A stretch of 64,000 nucleotides of DNA from Salinimicrobium marinum (GCF_014651535.1 NZ_BMXB01000013.1:32091-96090); one strand, 5' to 3'; shown: positions 17,179 to 25,607, counted from the stretch's first letter. Numbers and translations: made by a program. The notes: a model not told the origin generated them from the sequence alone.

Positions 17179-17982
17179 TCATTCCGCGACAGGCTTTTTG
17201 GAAGTATATTTTATGTCAGGCTCCATTTTAGTGCTTTCGGTTCCCATCCACCTGTCCCAAAAGGTAAAATACAACCCGAAATTCGTGACATATTCAGAAT
17301 GATGGTAGTGGTGGTGTGTAGCCCCTATAAATTGCTTCCCAAACCAACTTTTTTGAAAAGCCACAGGATATATTTCAATGTCAAGATGATTCACCACGCT
17401 GCTCACGGTCATTAGCAACAAATATAATCCCAGCACATACACATTTACAGGAATTACCAACAGGATAAGCGGGAGAATGAGGGCTTCAATAAGGCTTTCC
17501 CAGGGATGAAAGGAAAATGCTGTCCAGGGCGTGGGAGTAAAGCTGTCATGGTGTACCTTATGAACGATCCTGAAAATTTTTGGATTATGCATCCACCTGT
17601 GAATCCAATAGTAATAGGTTTCGTGAATCAACAGAATTATCACCAGGCTCAACGGGAGATACCAGTACCCAAATTCCGCCACATCAAGGTATACTGCTGT
17701 GAATCCTTGTTGCCACAACCAGTAAGTGCCAGCTCCCACCAATGCAAAAATAGCTGAAGATTTCGTGCTCCAGACAATCTCCTTTTTTAACTGATCTTTC
17801 CTGAGTTTGCGTTTACTAAGCCTTCTTTCACTGAATTTAGCGGAGTTCCACACATAGTAGTAATAATAAAAAATACCGGCCGCCACAAAATACCTGAACA
17901 GAATAGCAATAAAGAAGATTACTATATATATTAGAAAAGCTGAAGGTGTGGATGCATCAGGATTCAGTACGTTCTCGATCAT
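17179..17982 (-). CDS. Sterol desaturase/fatty acid hydroxylase family membrane protein
   Basis: This 267-residue protein has four to five helices and the three histidine boxes of di-iron membrane hydroxylases: HETYYYWIHRWMH near residue 123, HKVHH near residue 143, and HHHYHH near residue 225. Relatives hydroxylate or desaturate lipids; in Flavobacteria they may act on fatty acids, ornithine lipids or carotenoids. The sequence does not tell which. It sits convergent with tag and downstream of aat on the same strand. Confidence 0.88.
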   Translation of the reverse strand: MIENVLNPDASTPSAFLIYIVIFFIAILFRYFVAAGIFYYYYYVWNSAKFSERRLSKRKLRKDQLKKEIVWSTKSSAIFALVGAGTYWLWQQGFTAVYLDVAEFGYWYLPLSLVIILLIHETYYYWIHRWMHNPKIFRIVHKVHHDSFTPTPWTAFSFHPWESLIEALILPLILLVIPVNVYVLGLYLLLMTVSSVVNHLDIEIYPVAFQKSWFGKQFIGATHHHYHHSEYVTNFGLYFTFWDRWMGTESTKMEPDIKYTSKKPVAE

Positions 17983-18079
17983 GAAACTAAAGTTAAGTAT
18001 TTCAGATCAAATTTCTGCAATGCCTTGAGAATGTGCAGGTTTTTTATAAAAACTTTATAATAACAAATTACATTACAGG

Positions 18080-18718
18080 TCACGTTAAATACATGAGGAA
18101 ATCCTTCCTCGGGATTTCTTCTGCTCCCAGACTTTCCAGGTGAGGCGTATAAACCTGGCAATCAATTAACTGAATATTTTCGGTTCGTAATTTTTCAATC
18201 AATTTTATGAATCCGAATTTGGAGGCATTGCTCACCTTTGTGAACATGCTTTCTCCACAAAAAACCTGCTTATCCCGAAGATAAATTCCGTAGAGACCCC
18301 CTGCGAGAAAATCCTCCTGCCAGACTTCTACCGAAAATGCCAGTCCCGATCTGTGGAACTCTAGATAAGCCTCTTTCATTTCGGAAGTGATCCAGGTGCC
18401 ATCCTGCCCATCCCGTTTCATCTCTGAACAGGCGGTGATCACAGCATCAAAATGCTGATTAAAGGTGACTTCAAAAGCATTTTTCTTAAGCAATTGTTTC
18501 ATGCTTTTTGAAACCTTCAGCTTCTCAGGAAACAATACCATCCTGGGATCGGGGCTCCACCACAAAACAGGCTGAGAAGCGTCATACCACGGGAAAATTC
18601 CCTGGATATATGCCTCTTTTAAACGTGCTACAGAAAGTTCACCCCCAACAGCCAGCAAGCCCTGCTCATCTGCTGCCTCTACTGGCGGGAATTTTTCGTA
18701 TGGTTTTAGAAAATACAA
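18080..18718 (-). CDS. aat: Leucyl/phenylalanyl-tRNA-protein transferase
   Basis: Aat adds leucine or phenylalanine to the N-terminus of proteins with basic first residues and so marks them for ClpS/ClpAP degradation. The 212-residue protein shows the family pattern: FPPVEAADEQGLLAVGGELS near residue 11, YIQGIFPWYDASQPVLWWSPDPR near residue 37, GTWITSEMKEAYLEFH near residue 114, and GGLYGIYLRDKQVFCGESMF near residue 142. It lies downstream of DUF3127, separated by a composite inverted-repeat element. Confidence 0.95.
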   Translation of the reverse strand: MYFLKPYEKFPPVEAADEQGLLAVGGELSVARLKEAYIQGIFPWYDASQPVLWWSPDPRMVLFPEKLKVSKSMKQLLKKNAFEVTFNQHFDAVITACSEMKRDGQDGTWITSEMKEAYLEFHRSGLAFSVEVWQEDFLAGGLYGIYLRDKQVFCGESMFTKVSNASKFGFIKLIEKLRTENIQLIDCQVYTPHLESLGAEEIPRKDFLMYLT

Positions 18719-18751
18719 TTCGCAGGGATTTTTAGCTGAGTATGAAAATAG

Positions 18752-18888
18752 AAAGAGGCTGTCTAAAAAGCACTTTTTACGTCCACCTGAACTTGTTTCA
18801 GGTCCTGATAAATTCTAAAAATTAGAATAATAAGATTCTGAAATAAATTCCGAATGACGCTTTTTAAAGCTTTTTAGACAGCCTCTTT
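18752..18888. repeat. Composite inverted-repeat element with nested palindromic repeat
   Basis: A perfect 20-bp inverted repeat (18752-18771 and 18869-18888; arm starts AAAGAGGCTGTCT) encloses about 97 bases. Inside are CGTC near 18780, the 17-base palindrome at 18786-18802 that also occurs in leuS, a second weaker palindrome at about 18835-18852 (TTCTGAAATAAATTC), and GACG near 18856. The outer arm resembles that of the element at 23059-23186. It lies between DUF3127 and aat, both on the minus strand, and could end transcription. It looks like one repeat nested in another. Confidence 0.75.
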
Positions 18889-18927
18889 TAAAAGTTCATT
18901 ATATATGAACCATCTTAAAAATATTTT

Positions 18928-19302
18928 CTAAAATGGAAGATCATCATAATCTTCGTCATTTAAATTTTGTGCCGGTTCAAATTGATCTGCCGGTGGTACA
19001 GCAGCATTACTTCCCGGTGCCTGGGCTGCAAGATTTTCAATTCTCCATCCCTGGATAGAGTTGAAATATTTTGTTTCCCCCTGTGGGTTTACCCATTCTC
19101 TTCCTCTAAGGTTCACCCCTATTTTTACAGGCTGGCCTACACTGAAGTTATTTAGTAAATCACATTTATCCTGTACAAACTCTACTAAAATATGCTGCGG
19201 ATATTGCTCTTCTGTAGTCACTACTACTTCTCTTTTTCTAAAACCATTGCTTCCGTAAGTTTTAGTCTCATCAATCATTTTGATCTTTCCTTGTACTTCC
19301 AT
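18928..19302 (-). CDS. DUF3127 protein with SSB-like acidic tip
   Basis: This 124-residue protein matches DUF3127: VQGKIKMIDETKTYGSNGFRK at the start, the FRKREVVVTTEEQYPQHILVEFV strand pair, and a VNLRGREWVNPQGETKYFNSI stretch. The pattern looks like a single OB-fold. The C-terminus is a disordered linker ending DEDYDDLPF, nearly the same tip as the true SSB in this window (EEEDDLPF). Such tips in SSB recruit partner proteins, so this may be an SSB-like nucleic-acid-binding protein. It directly follows the flavin reductase gene, with one base between. Confidence 0.82.
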   Translation of the reverse strand: MEVQGKIKMIDETKTYGSNGFRKREVVVTTEEQYPQHILVEFVQDKCDLLNNFSVGQPVKIGVNLRGREWVNPQGETKYFNSIQGWRIENLAAQAPGSNAAVPPADQFEPAQNLNDEDYDDLPF

Positions 19303-19303
19303 T

Positions 19304-20176
19304 TTATCTCTTTTTTGCTAATAATATTTTCCAGGCTTTTGCCGGTTCTTCTTTTTCAAGATATTCTTTTGCTTTTTGATGCACCTCATTCCGATTTTTG
19401 AGTATGGACACCATCTTCGGATCTGCCTCTAAGAAGGCATTTAGTTCCTCTTCGGAAGGCATTTTTTCCACGTTTCCTAACTTCCCCAGGTCATTCCCGG
19501 TCAAGATAGTACTTTTTCTTATTTCCTCCGGAATAGCATCAATTCCCATTCCAAGGCTTGATAATGGCTTCGGAACCTCAAACATTCCCGGAGTAGCACG
19601 GCTGTACCAGTTACCTCCCATTCTCGCTACCAGATCTATTTTATGCTGATCAATAAATCCGGCTTCGTCTAAAACATCTTCTTTAATATGCATTTTCAGC
19701 ACCTCACAAATTACGAGGTTTCCGGCGCCTCCTTCAGCACCCAATTCCACCACTTCCCTAATCTTACATTCAAACTGCACCGGAGATTCTTCCACGCGGT
19801 ACGGCTTTACAAGATCAGATTTCAACATAGATAATCCGGCTTTTTCAAACTCATTAATTCCCTCTGCATATTCGGTACTGGAAAGTGAAACCTGCTGCAC
19901 GATATCGTAATTCACCACATTGATCACCACCTCTTTGGTTGCTTTCGCATTATTAAAAGTATGCTTCACCGTATTATCCCTTCCTCTTCTTGCCGGAGAA
20001 AATATCAAAATTGGCGGATTTGTGCTGAACATATTAAAAAAACTGAAAGGCGATAAATTTGGCCGGCCCTGCGAATCCATCGTACTGGCAAGTGCAATGG
20101 GTCTTGGCCCAACTGCCCCCAGCATATACTGGTGAAGTTCACGGGTTTCAACCTGTTTTGGATCTATGCTTATCAT
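19304..20176 (-). CDS. Flavin reductase family (FMN-binding split barrel) protein
   Basis: This 290-residue protein belongs to the flavin reductase-like family. Seen are MLGAVGPRPIALASTMDSQG near residue 18, NLSPFSFFNMFSTNPP near residue 40, and RDNTVKHTFNNAKATKEVVIN near residue 66, which form the FMN-binding split barrel. The C-terminal 80 residues, with GIDAIPEEIRKSTILTGNDLGKL, are an extension common in Bacteroidota homologs. The reductant and partner are unknown. The DUF3127 gene begins one base after its stop, so they share an operon. Confidence 0.85.
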   Translation of the reverse strand: MISIDPKQVETRELHQYMLGAVGPRPIALASTMDSQGRPNLSPFSFFNMFSTNPPILIFSPARRGRDNTVKHTFNNAKATKEVVINVVNYDIVQQVSLSSTEYAEGINEFEKAGLSMLKSDLVKPYRVEESPVQFECKIREVVELGAEGGAGNLVICEVLKMHIKEDVLDEAGFIDQHKIDLVARMGGNWYSRATPGMFEVPKPLSSLGMGIDAIPEEIRKSTILTGNDLGKLGNVEKMPSEEELNAFLEADPKMVSILKNRNEVHQKAKEYLEKEEPAKAWKILLAKKR

Positions 20177-20284
20177 TCTTCAATTTTCAACAAAGGTAAA
20201 GAAACCACCTATGAATGAAAAGCGATGCATTAACAATAATCTTCCTATAAAACGTTATCTTTAAAATCCACAAATGTTAGGTTC

Positions 20285-21445
20285 ATGAATTTTTCTGACG
20301 AACGGAAATTTCGCCGCTGGTTTATTATTTTTTCCGCTATTACCCTCATTATTCTTATTGTCTGGAATGCAGTTATATTTTTTCAGCGTCTGAAAGAAGA
20401 TGAACGCAAAAAGATGAATATCTGGGCTGCAGCACAGGTATCCCTTGATCAGGCAGATGATAACACCGACCTGGACCTTACTCTTACCATTATAAACAGT
20501 AATACGAGTCTTCCCACGGTTTGGGTAGATGAAAATGGGGAGATCGTGGATGTTTTAAATGTTCCGCAGGAAATCATTTCCGATGAGGAGAAACTGGAAA
20601 TCTATCTGGACCAGATAAAAGATGAAAATGCCCCTGTAGTGATGGATCTTGGTCCCGGGAAAGAACATCTTGTATATTATGGCAATTCCCCCCTGCTTAA
20701 TAAATTAAAATATTATCCCCTTGTCCTGCTGGTCATCATTATTCTATTTATAGCAGTTATTTATTTCTTCTACACCACCACAAAATCCAGTGAACAAAAT
20801 AAATTATGGGCAGGAATGGCAAAGGAAACAGCCCACCAAATTGGGACTCCGCTGTCCTCTTTAATTGGCTGGATTGAAATTTTAAAGCAGGAGAAGGTGG
20901 ATCGCTCCTACCTTTCTGAAATGCAAAAGGATATTGATCGTCTTAAAACCATTACAGAACGTTTTTCAAAAATTGGATCTGCACCAACTCTCCAATCTGT
21001 TAACATTGTAGAGCAAACAAGGGTATCTTTTGATTATCTGAAAACCAGAAGTTCAAAATTGATCAATTTTAGCCTCAGTTTGCCAAATGAGGTTATCTAT
21101 GTAAACCTCAACAAGCAACTTTTCAGCTGGACGATTGAAAACCTTGTAAAAAATGCGATCGATGCCATGCGCGGAAAAGGAGATCTGCACATAAGAATTA
21201 ATCAGGATTCAAAATGCGTTCATATCTTTATTCAGGATTCGGGAAAAGGGATTCCAAAAGATAAATTCCGGCAGATATTTGAACCGGGATATTCCACTAA
21301 AAAACGTGGCTGGGGATTAGGACTCTCCCTCTCCAGGCGTATTATTGAACAGTATCACAACGGCAAGATCAAAGTAAGCCAGAGCCAGATCAATAAGGGA
21401 ACTACGTTTCAGATTACGTTGCCAAAACTAAAACCTTCTGAATAA
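20285..21445 (+). CDS. Membrane sensor histidine kinase
   Basis: This 386-residue kinase has helices at about 12-32 and 145-165 with a periplasmic sensor domain of about 110 residues between. The phosphoacceptor box is AKETAHQIGTPLSSLIGW (H near 184), a HAMP-less type. The ATPase part has the N box ENLVKNAIDAM near residue 287, the G1 box IQDSGKGIPKD near residue 320, and GWGLGLSLSRRII near residue 345. No response regulator gene is adjacent, so it is an orphan here. The signal is not predictable. Confidence 0.92.
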   Translation: MNFSDERKFRRWFIIFSAITLIILIVWNAVIFFQRLKEDERKKMNIWAAAQVSLDQADDNTDLDLTLTIINSNTSLPTVWVDENGEIVDVLNVPQEIISDEEKLEIYLDQIKDENAPVVMDLGPGKEHLVYYGNSPLLNKLKYYPLVLLVIIILFIAVIYFFYTTTKSSEQNKLWAGMAKETAHQIGTPLSSLIGWIEILKQEKVDRSYLSEMQKDIDRLKTITERFSKIGSAPTLQSVNIVEQTRVSFDYLKTRSSKLINFSLSLPNEVIYVNLNKQLFSWTIENLVKNAIDAMRGKGDLHIRINQDSKCVHIFIQDSGKGIPKDKFRQIFEPGYSTKKRGWGLGLSLSRRIIEQYHNGKIKVSQSQINKGTTFQITLPKLKPSE

Positions 21446-21490
21446 CTGCCTCTTTACTGAAAAAATGGACGTACTGCCAGTTTTCTGGTC

Positions 21491-21880
21491 CTAAAGTTCA
21501 GCTTTAATATCTTCCGTAATTTGCTTAAATTCTTCTTCTGAAAGGTCCACACTCTTACTAAAATCCATGTCACTCATAGCATTTAACGGAATTAAATGCA
21601 CATGTACGTGCGGCACTTCAAGGCCGACTACCGCCATTCCCACTCTTTTACAGGAAACAGCTTTTTCCAAGGCAATCGCTACTTTTCTGGAGAACCTCAT
21701 TAATTCCTGATAAGTTTCTTCTTCCAGGTCAAATATTTTATTCTCTTCTTTCTTGGGAATACATAAGGTGTGTCCTTTGGCGTTGGGCCGAATATCCAGG
21801 AAAGCAAGAAAATCTTCGGTTTCTGCAACTTTATATGCGGGAATTTCTCCGTTGATGATTTTAGTGAATAGTGTAGGCAT
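21491..21880 (-). CDS. HIT family nucleotide hydrolase/transferase
   Basis: This 129-residue protein starts TLFTKIINGEIPAYKVAETE and ends with the HIT signature HVHVHLIPLN near residue 94, whose middle histidine is catalytic. The length and LDIRPNAKGHTLCIPKKE fit the Hint branch, which hydrolyses purine nucleoside phosphoramidates. The physiological substrate is not known. It lies downstream of greA on the same strand, a pairing I remember as common in Bacteroidota, but a terminator-like hairpin stands between them. Confidence 0.93.
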   Translation of the reverse strand: MPTLFTKIINGEIPAYKVAETEDFLAFLDIRPNAKGHTLCIPKKEENKIFDLEEETYQELMRFSRKVAIALEKAVSCKRVGMAVVGLEVPHVHVHLIPLNAMSDMDFSKSVDLSEEEFKQITEDIKAEL

Positions 21881-21952
21881 CGATGATTCGTTTTAAGATT
21901 AAGATTCAGAAGTTATTTTTCTGAAGCTGTTACAATTTAATGTATTAAAATA

Positions 21953-21989
21953 AAAAATCCTTCTTTGAAGATCAAAAAAGGATTTTTAT
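21953..21989 (-). terminator. Terminator after greA
   Basis: An inverted repeat with arms around AAAAATCCTT and AAGGATTTTT (one internal bulge) lies 16 bases past the greA stop, with T runs on the minus strand. Confidence 0.8.
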
Positions 21990-22004
21990 ACTATTTATCT
22001 GGAA

Positions 22005-22481
22005 TTAATCCCGTGATATATCCAGGATCTCAAATTTTAAAGTTCCATTTGGCACCTGTACTTCTGCCGTTTCACCAACTTTCTTTCCAAGTAAACCTTT
22101 TCCGATTGGAGAGTCAACAGAGATCTTCCCCGTTTTTAAATCGGCTTCACTTTGTGCTACCAGCTTATACTGCACTTCCATTCCATTGGTAAGATTCTTG
22201 ATTTTTACATTAGAATGCACCAAAACTTTAGACGTATCCAACTGAGATTCATCTATTAATCTGGCATTAGAATATATTTCCTCCAGTTTGGAAATCTTCA
22301 TTTCCAGTAGTCCCTGAGCTTCCTTTGCGGCATCGTACTCTGCATTCTCACTAAGATCACCTTTATCCCGGGCTTCGGCTATGGCCTGTGAGGCACGTGG
22401 ACGCTCAACATCTTTCAATTGGTTCAATTCATCTCTCAGTTTCTTGAGTCCCTCTGCTGTATAATAGGATACTTTACTCAT
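22005..22481 (-). CDS. greA: Transcription elongation factor GreA
   Basis: GreA enters the RNA polymerase secondary channel and triggers transcript cleavage to rescue backtracked complexes. The 158-residue protein has the N-terminal coiled coil with GLKKLRDELNQL near residue 10 and the tip acidic residues in DLSENAEYDAAKEAQ near residue 42 (D and E of the cleavage centre), then an FKBP-like C-terminal domain with SPIGKGLLGKKVGE. Its promoter is a clear TTG-N20-TATATTTG, and a terminator-like hairpin follows the start site, which suggests leader attenuation. Confidence 0.97.
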   Translation of the reverse strand: MSKVSYYTAEGLKKLRDELNQLKDVERPRASQAIAEARDKGDLSENAEYDAAKEAQGLLEMKISKLEEIYSNARLIDESQLDTSKVLVHSNVKIKNLTNGMEVQYKLVAQSEADLKTGKISVDSPIGKGLLGKKVGETAEVQVPNGTLKFEILDISRD

Positions 22482-22507
22482 AACTTCATCGTTTATATAA
22501 ATACAAA

Positions 22508-22531
22508 AAATCCCATTGCTTGACGGGATTT
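22508..22531 (-). terminator. Terminator-like hairpin in the greA leader
   Basis: On the minus strand a 7-bp perfect stem (22525-22531 with 22508-22514, 10-base loop) is followed directly by a run of T. It begins within a few bases of the predicted transcription start and about 27 bases before the greA ATG. It fits a leader attenuator, although it could instead stabilise the 5' end. Confidence 0.6.
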
Positions 22532-22535
22532 AAAA

Positions 22536-22566
22536 CAAATATAAGAAATTAAAAAATGCAGTACAA
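22536..22566 (-). promoter_or_regulatory. Promoter of greA
   Basis: On the minus strand TTG (22566-22564) and TATATTTG (22543-22536) are 20 bases apart, a full Bacteroidota promoter. Transcription should start near 22532, exactly where the leader hairpin begins. Confidence 0.7.
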
Positions 22567-22598
22567 TTATATTATATTGCTGCATCGGAAAACCTGTT

Positions 22599-23030
22599 AT
22601 GCCTAAAAATCTTTTATTTTTCGCTTTTAGCCTGCTGCTGTTATCATGTTCAAATGATGATAATCTAAGGAACCATAATCCAAACCTCATCGATCAACGG
22701 GTTTCAATCCAGTTGGACCTCAACCTGCCGCAATACAACAATTTGCAATTCCCCGGAAACAGCTTTGTCACCTATAATTATGGCATCAACGGAATTGTTA
22801 TTTTCAACGTCAACAATTCGGTTTACACCGCTTTTGAAATGTCGGATCCCAATCACCCGCTAACCGATTGCTCTACCCTCGAGCTGAATGGTACCGAAGT
22901 GACCTGCCAGTGTAATGACGGAAACAAATACACCATCATCACCGGGCAACAAGTTGCCGGAACCGGACAATATTCTCTGAAACCTTACCGAATAGAAAGA
23001 AGAGGCACTATCCTGGAGATTTCAAATTAA
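22599..23030 (+). CDS. Lipoprotein with Rieske-like fold lacking histidine ligands
   Basis: This 143-residue protein has a lipoprotein signal peptide with the lipobox LLLLSCSN (C at 17). The C-terminal part, with DCSTLELNGTEVTCQCNDG, then GQQVAGTGQYSLKPYRI, follows the order of a Rieske [2Fe-2S] domain (CxH...CxxH, G-x-V-x-G-P-A, L-x-x-Y). Here the first motif is a lone C and the second is CQCN, so both histidine ligands are missing. It may be a structural relative that no longer holds a cluster, or may bind another metal. I do not know a function. Confidence 0.6.
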   Translation: MPKNLLFFAFSLLLLSCSNDDNLRNHNPNLIDQRVSIQLDLNLPQYNNLQFPGNSFVTYNYGINGIVIFNVNNSVYTAFEMSDPNHPLTDCSTLELNGTEVTCQCNDGNKYTIITGQQVAGTGQYSLKPYRIERRGTILEISN

Positions 23031-23058
23031 AGGAAATGCTCTTTTTCAGGTATAAAAA

Positions 23059-23186
23059 AAGCTGTCTTAAGAAATCCTTTCCTATTGAAGACCAATGCCG
23101 CCTGCCCCTACTCAGGCAGTTCTGATCTTCAAAAACTGGGAACCCATCCTAGGCGCCCTCTTTAGAAATTATTTTTCAGACAGCTT
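23059..23186. repeat. Composite inverted-repeat element, related to 18752-18888
   Basis: A 9-bp perfect inverted repeat, AAGCTGTCT (23059-23067) and AGACAGCTT (23178-23186), encloses nested stems GAAGA/TCTTC (23087-23091 and 23126-23130) and GCCTG/CAGGC (23100-23104 and 23113-23117). Read on the minus strand its arm, AAGAAGCTGTCTGAAAAA, closely matches the arm of the element at 18752. It lies between a lipoprotein gene and the convergent TonB receptor and may act as a terminator for both. Confidence 0.6.
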
Positions 23187-23213
23187 CTTATAAAAACTAC
23201 TGGCAGAAGAAAA

Positions 23214-25553
23214 TCAGAATCTCAACGTAACCCCTGCTAAAAAGTTGGTGCCCGCCTGAGGATAGTAGGCCACCATTTGCCATTTGGCATCATACCATCC
23301 ATTGGATACATATTTTTCATCAAAAATATTATTTACAAGTCCGGTAAAAACAACTTCCTTAAATAGAGGAGCATTTCTCCAGTTATACTGAATATTAAAG
23401 TCATTTACAAAATAGCTGTCCAGCAAAGTACCTTCAACCTCAGTATTGCTCATATACTGTTCCCCCACAAATTTCGAAAGAAGTTTAAGCTCCAAGTTCT
23501 CTATAGGTCTGTATTCAAAGATATTTCCGGCTACTATTTCCGGAGAAAAAGAAATGTCTGTATTTTTATATTCATAGGCTTCTTCATTAAAAATAGCCAT
23601 AAAATGTTCATTCTTATTGCGGCTTATTGCAATATTCGGTCTAATAATAAGCTTATCAAAAATCCTGAAAGCAGCATCAACTTCAAGCCCTAATCTATAA
23701 CTGTCTCCACTATTTGTCCTTATAGGAGACCCCACATTATCCAGCTCACCGGTTAGCACCAACTGATTTTGATAATCCATATAATAGAGGTTGGTATTCA
23801 CTTGAACTGTCTTGGTATTTAATCTCCACCCCAACTCAAAATCATTCAATTCTTCGGGTTTGGGATCTTCACTTTTATAATCATCTCTGTTTGGTTCCCG
23901 GTGAGCACGCGCATAGGATAAATATAACCTGTTGGCTTCTGAAACTTCATAGGTTATCCCCGCTTTTGGATTAAAAAAGGTATGAGAATCATCTACGATA
24001 AATGGCACTTCCTCCTCCATATTCCCATCTGCTGTATAATTGATGGTCCTAAGCTGAAGATCCCCGAACAAAGAAAAATCTTCGGAAATTGCAACATTTG
24101 CTTTTCCGTAGACATTGAAATCTGTTTTTTCAGCATCATTTTCATAATAAATCTGGTTTGGTTCGCTTGGAGCAAACCGGGTATAGGTGACTTCACCAAA
24201 ATGGTCTCCGTCATACTTGTTCCATCCACCGCCAAAATCCAGTTCCAGCCAATTCTCAGTATAATTCAGGTTAAAAGTGGCACCATAAAAATGGTTATCC
24301 AGCCACTTTTTTGTTACCAGATCTGAACTTGTAATTTCCTCTCCATTTGCCGTAAATGGCTCTATGAGATATTCTTCCAGATCCTGATCTGTCCTGTAGG
24401 ATTCATAAAATCCCCTTCCGTAGGTATAATGCAGCGCCACATTCGAGGACCAGCCACCGCCATAGTTTTCATTCCACAACAACTGGAAATGATCCTGCTT
24501 GTAATTATCGACGTGGTCATCATAAAACTGCTGATTCCCATCTGCATCTACGTATGCTCCTGATGGATTAAACCTGCGGTCTTCCTGCAGTTGTTCTTCA
24601 GAAATCCCATCCCAGGCCTGGTAAGTCACTTCACTACCCCCAAAAGTCAAGGCTTTAACCAGGGTGCTTTCATCTACATAAGTTGCCTGTAAAAAATAGG
24701 ATTTAAGATCTGTAGATGCACGATCAACATATCCGTCACTTTCGATAGTAGAAGCTCTACCAGCAAATTCCCAGTGATCATTGAATAGTCCGGTGCTGAA
24801 TTTCACCGTATTCTTAAATGTTCCGAAAGAGCCAGCACTAGATGCAATTTCTGCGGAAGGTTCTACTCGGTAACGATCTGTAAGAATGTTTATGCTGGCA
24901 CCAAAAGCACCTGCACCATTGGTAGACGTTCCCACTCCCCGCTGCAGCTGAAGGTTTTCAACCGACGAGGCAAAATCTCCCAGGTTTACCCAGAAGGTCC
25001 CCTGGCTTTCAGCATCATTATAGGGAATTCCGTTAATGGTCACATTGATACGGGTTGCGTCACTACCCCTCACACGAATGCCGGAATATCCTATTCCTGC
25101 ACCCGCATCACTGGTCGTGACAACGTTTGGCATGTAATTCATCAGCGTTGGAATATCCTGACCTAAATTCCTGTCTTCGATCTCCTCGTTTGTAAGGTTA
25201 CTGTGAGTAATGGGAGACTCTGCACTTACCCGTACTGCCGAAAGAAAGACCTCATCCAGAACTTCCTGCGCATCACCAAGATCAACGTCAAGCACCTGAT
25301 CTTCAGTTAAATTAACCCTTATTTCTTTTTTGTTTCCGTAGGAGAAAATGAGGTTGTACGTTCCCGACTCAAGGCTAAGAGAATATTCTCCCGAACTGTC
25401 TGTCTGGGTTCCAGTAGTTTGTCCCTGGACTCTTACTATGGCTGCTCTAAGAGGAGTATCACCATCTGTAACTTTTCCCTGTATGGTATATTCCTGGGCA
25501 GATGCGCTCAGGGAAAATACCAAAAGGCTTAAATAAAATAACGTGTTTTTCAT
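23214..25553 (-). CDS. TonB-dependent receptor under TPP riboswitch (Omr1-like, thiamine)
   Basis: This 779-residue outer-membrane receptor has a signal peptide (cleavage after SASAQ at about 20), a carboxypeptidase-regulatory-like beta domain (about 21-95, YTIQGKVTDGDTPLRAA), a plug domain (about 115-230, DIPTLMNYMPNVVTTSD and IRVRGSDATRINVTINGIP), and a beta-barrel ending in VTLRF. A TPP riboswitch with a terminator precedes it. Thiamine-regulated outer-membrane receptors (Omr1) are described for Bacteroidota from comparative genomics, so uptake of thiamine or a precursor is the likely job. The ligand is inferred from the riboswitch, not from the protein. Confidence 0.92.
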   Translation of the reverse strand: MKNTLFYLSLLVFSLSASAQEYTIQGKVTDGDTPLRAAIVRVQGQTTGTQTDSSGEYSLSLESGTYNLIFSYGNKKEIRVNLTEDQVLDVDLGDAQEVLDEVFLSAVRVSAESPITHSNLTNEEIEDRNLGQDIPTLMNYMPNVVTTSDAGAGIGYSGIRVRGSDATRINVTINGIPYNDAESQGTFWVNLGDFASSVENLQLQRGVGTSTNGAGAFGASINILTDRYRVEPSAEIASSAGSFGTFKNTVKFSTGLFNDHWEFAGRASTIESDGYVDRASTDLKSYFLQATYVDESTLVKALTFGGSEVTYQAWDGISEEQLQEDRRFNPSGAYVDADGNQQFYDDHVDNYKQDHFQLLWNENYGGGWSSNVALHYTYGRGFYESYRTDQDLEEYLIEPFTANGEEITSSDLVTKKWLDNHFYGATFNLNYTENWLELDFGGGWNKYDGDHFGEVTYTRFAPSEPNQIYYENDAEKTDFNVYGKANVAISEDFSLFGDLQLRTINYTADGNMEEEVPFIVDDSHTFFNPKAGITYEVSEANRLYLSYARAHREPNRDDYKSEDPKPEELNDFELGWRLNTKTVQVNTNLYYMDYQNQLVLTGELDNVGSPIRTNSGDSYRLGLEVDAAFRIFDKLIIRPNIAISRNKNEHFMAIFNEEAYEYKNTDISFSPEIVAGNIFEYRPIENLELKLLSKFVGEQYMSNTEVEGTLLDSYFVNDFNIQYNWRNAPLFKEVVFTGLVNNIFDEKYVSNGWYDAKWQMVAYYPQAGTNFLAGVTLRF

Positions 25554-25607
25554 CCGTAAAAAAATTTATTACGAATAAAAGGGGCATTATTCTTCTGGTT
25601 AATTGAT

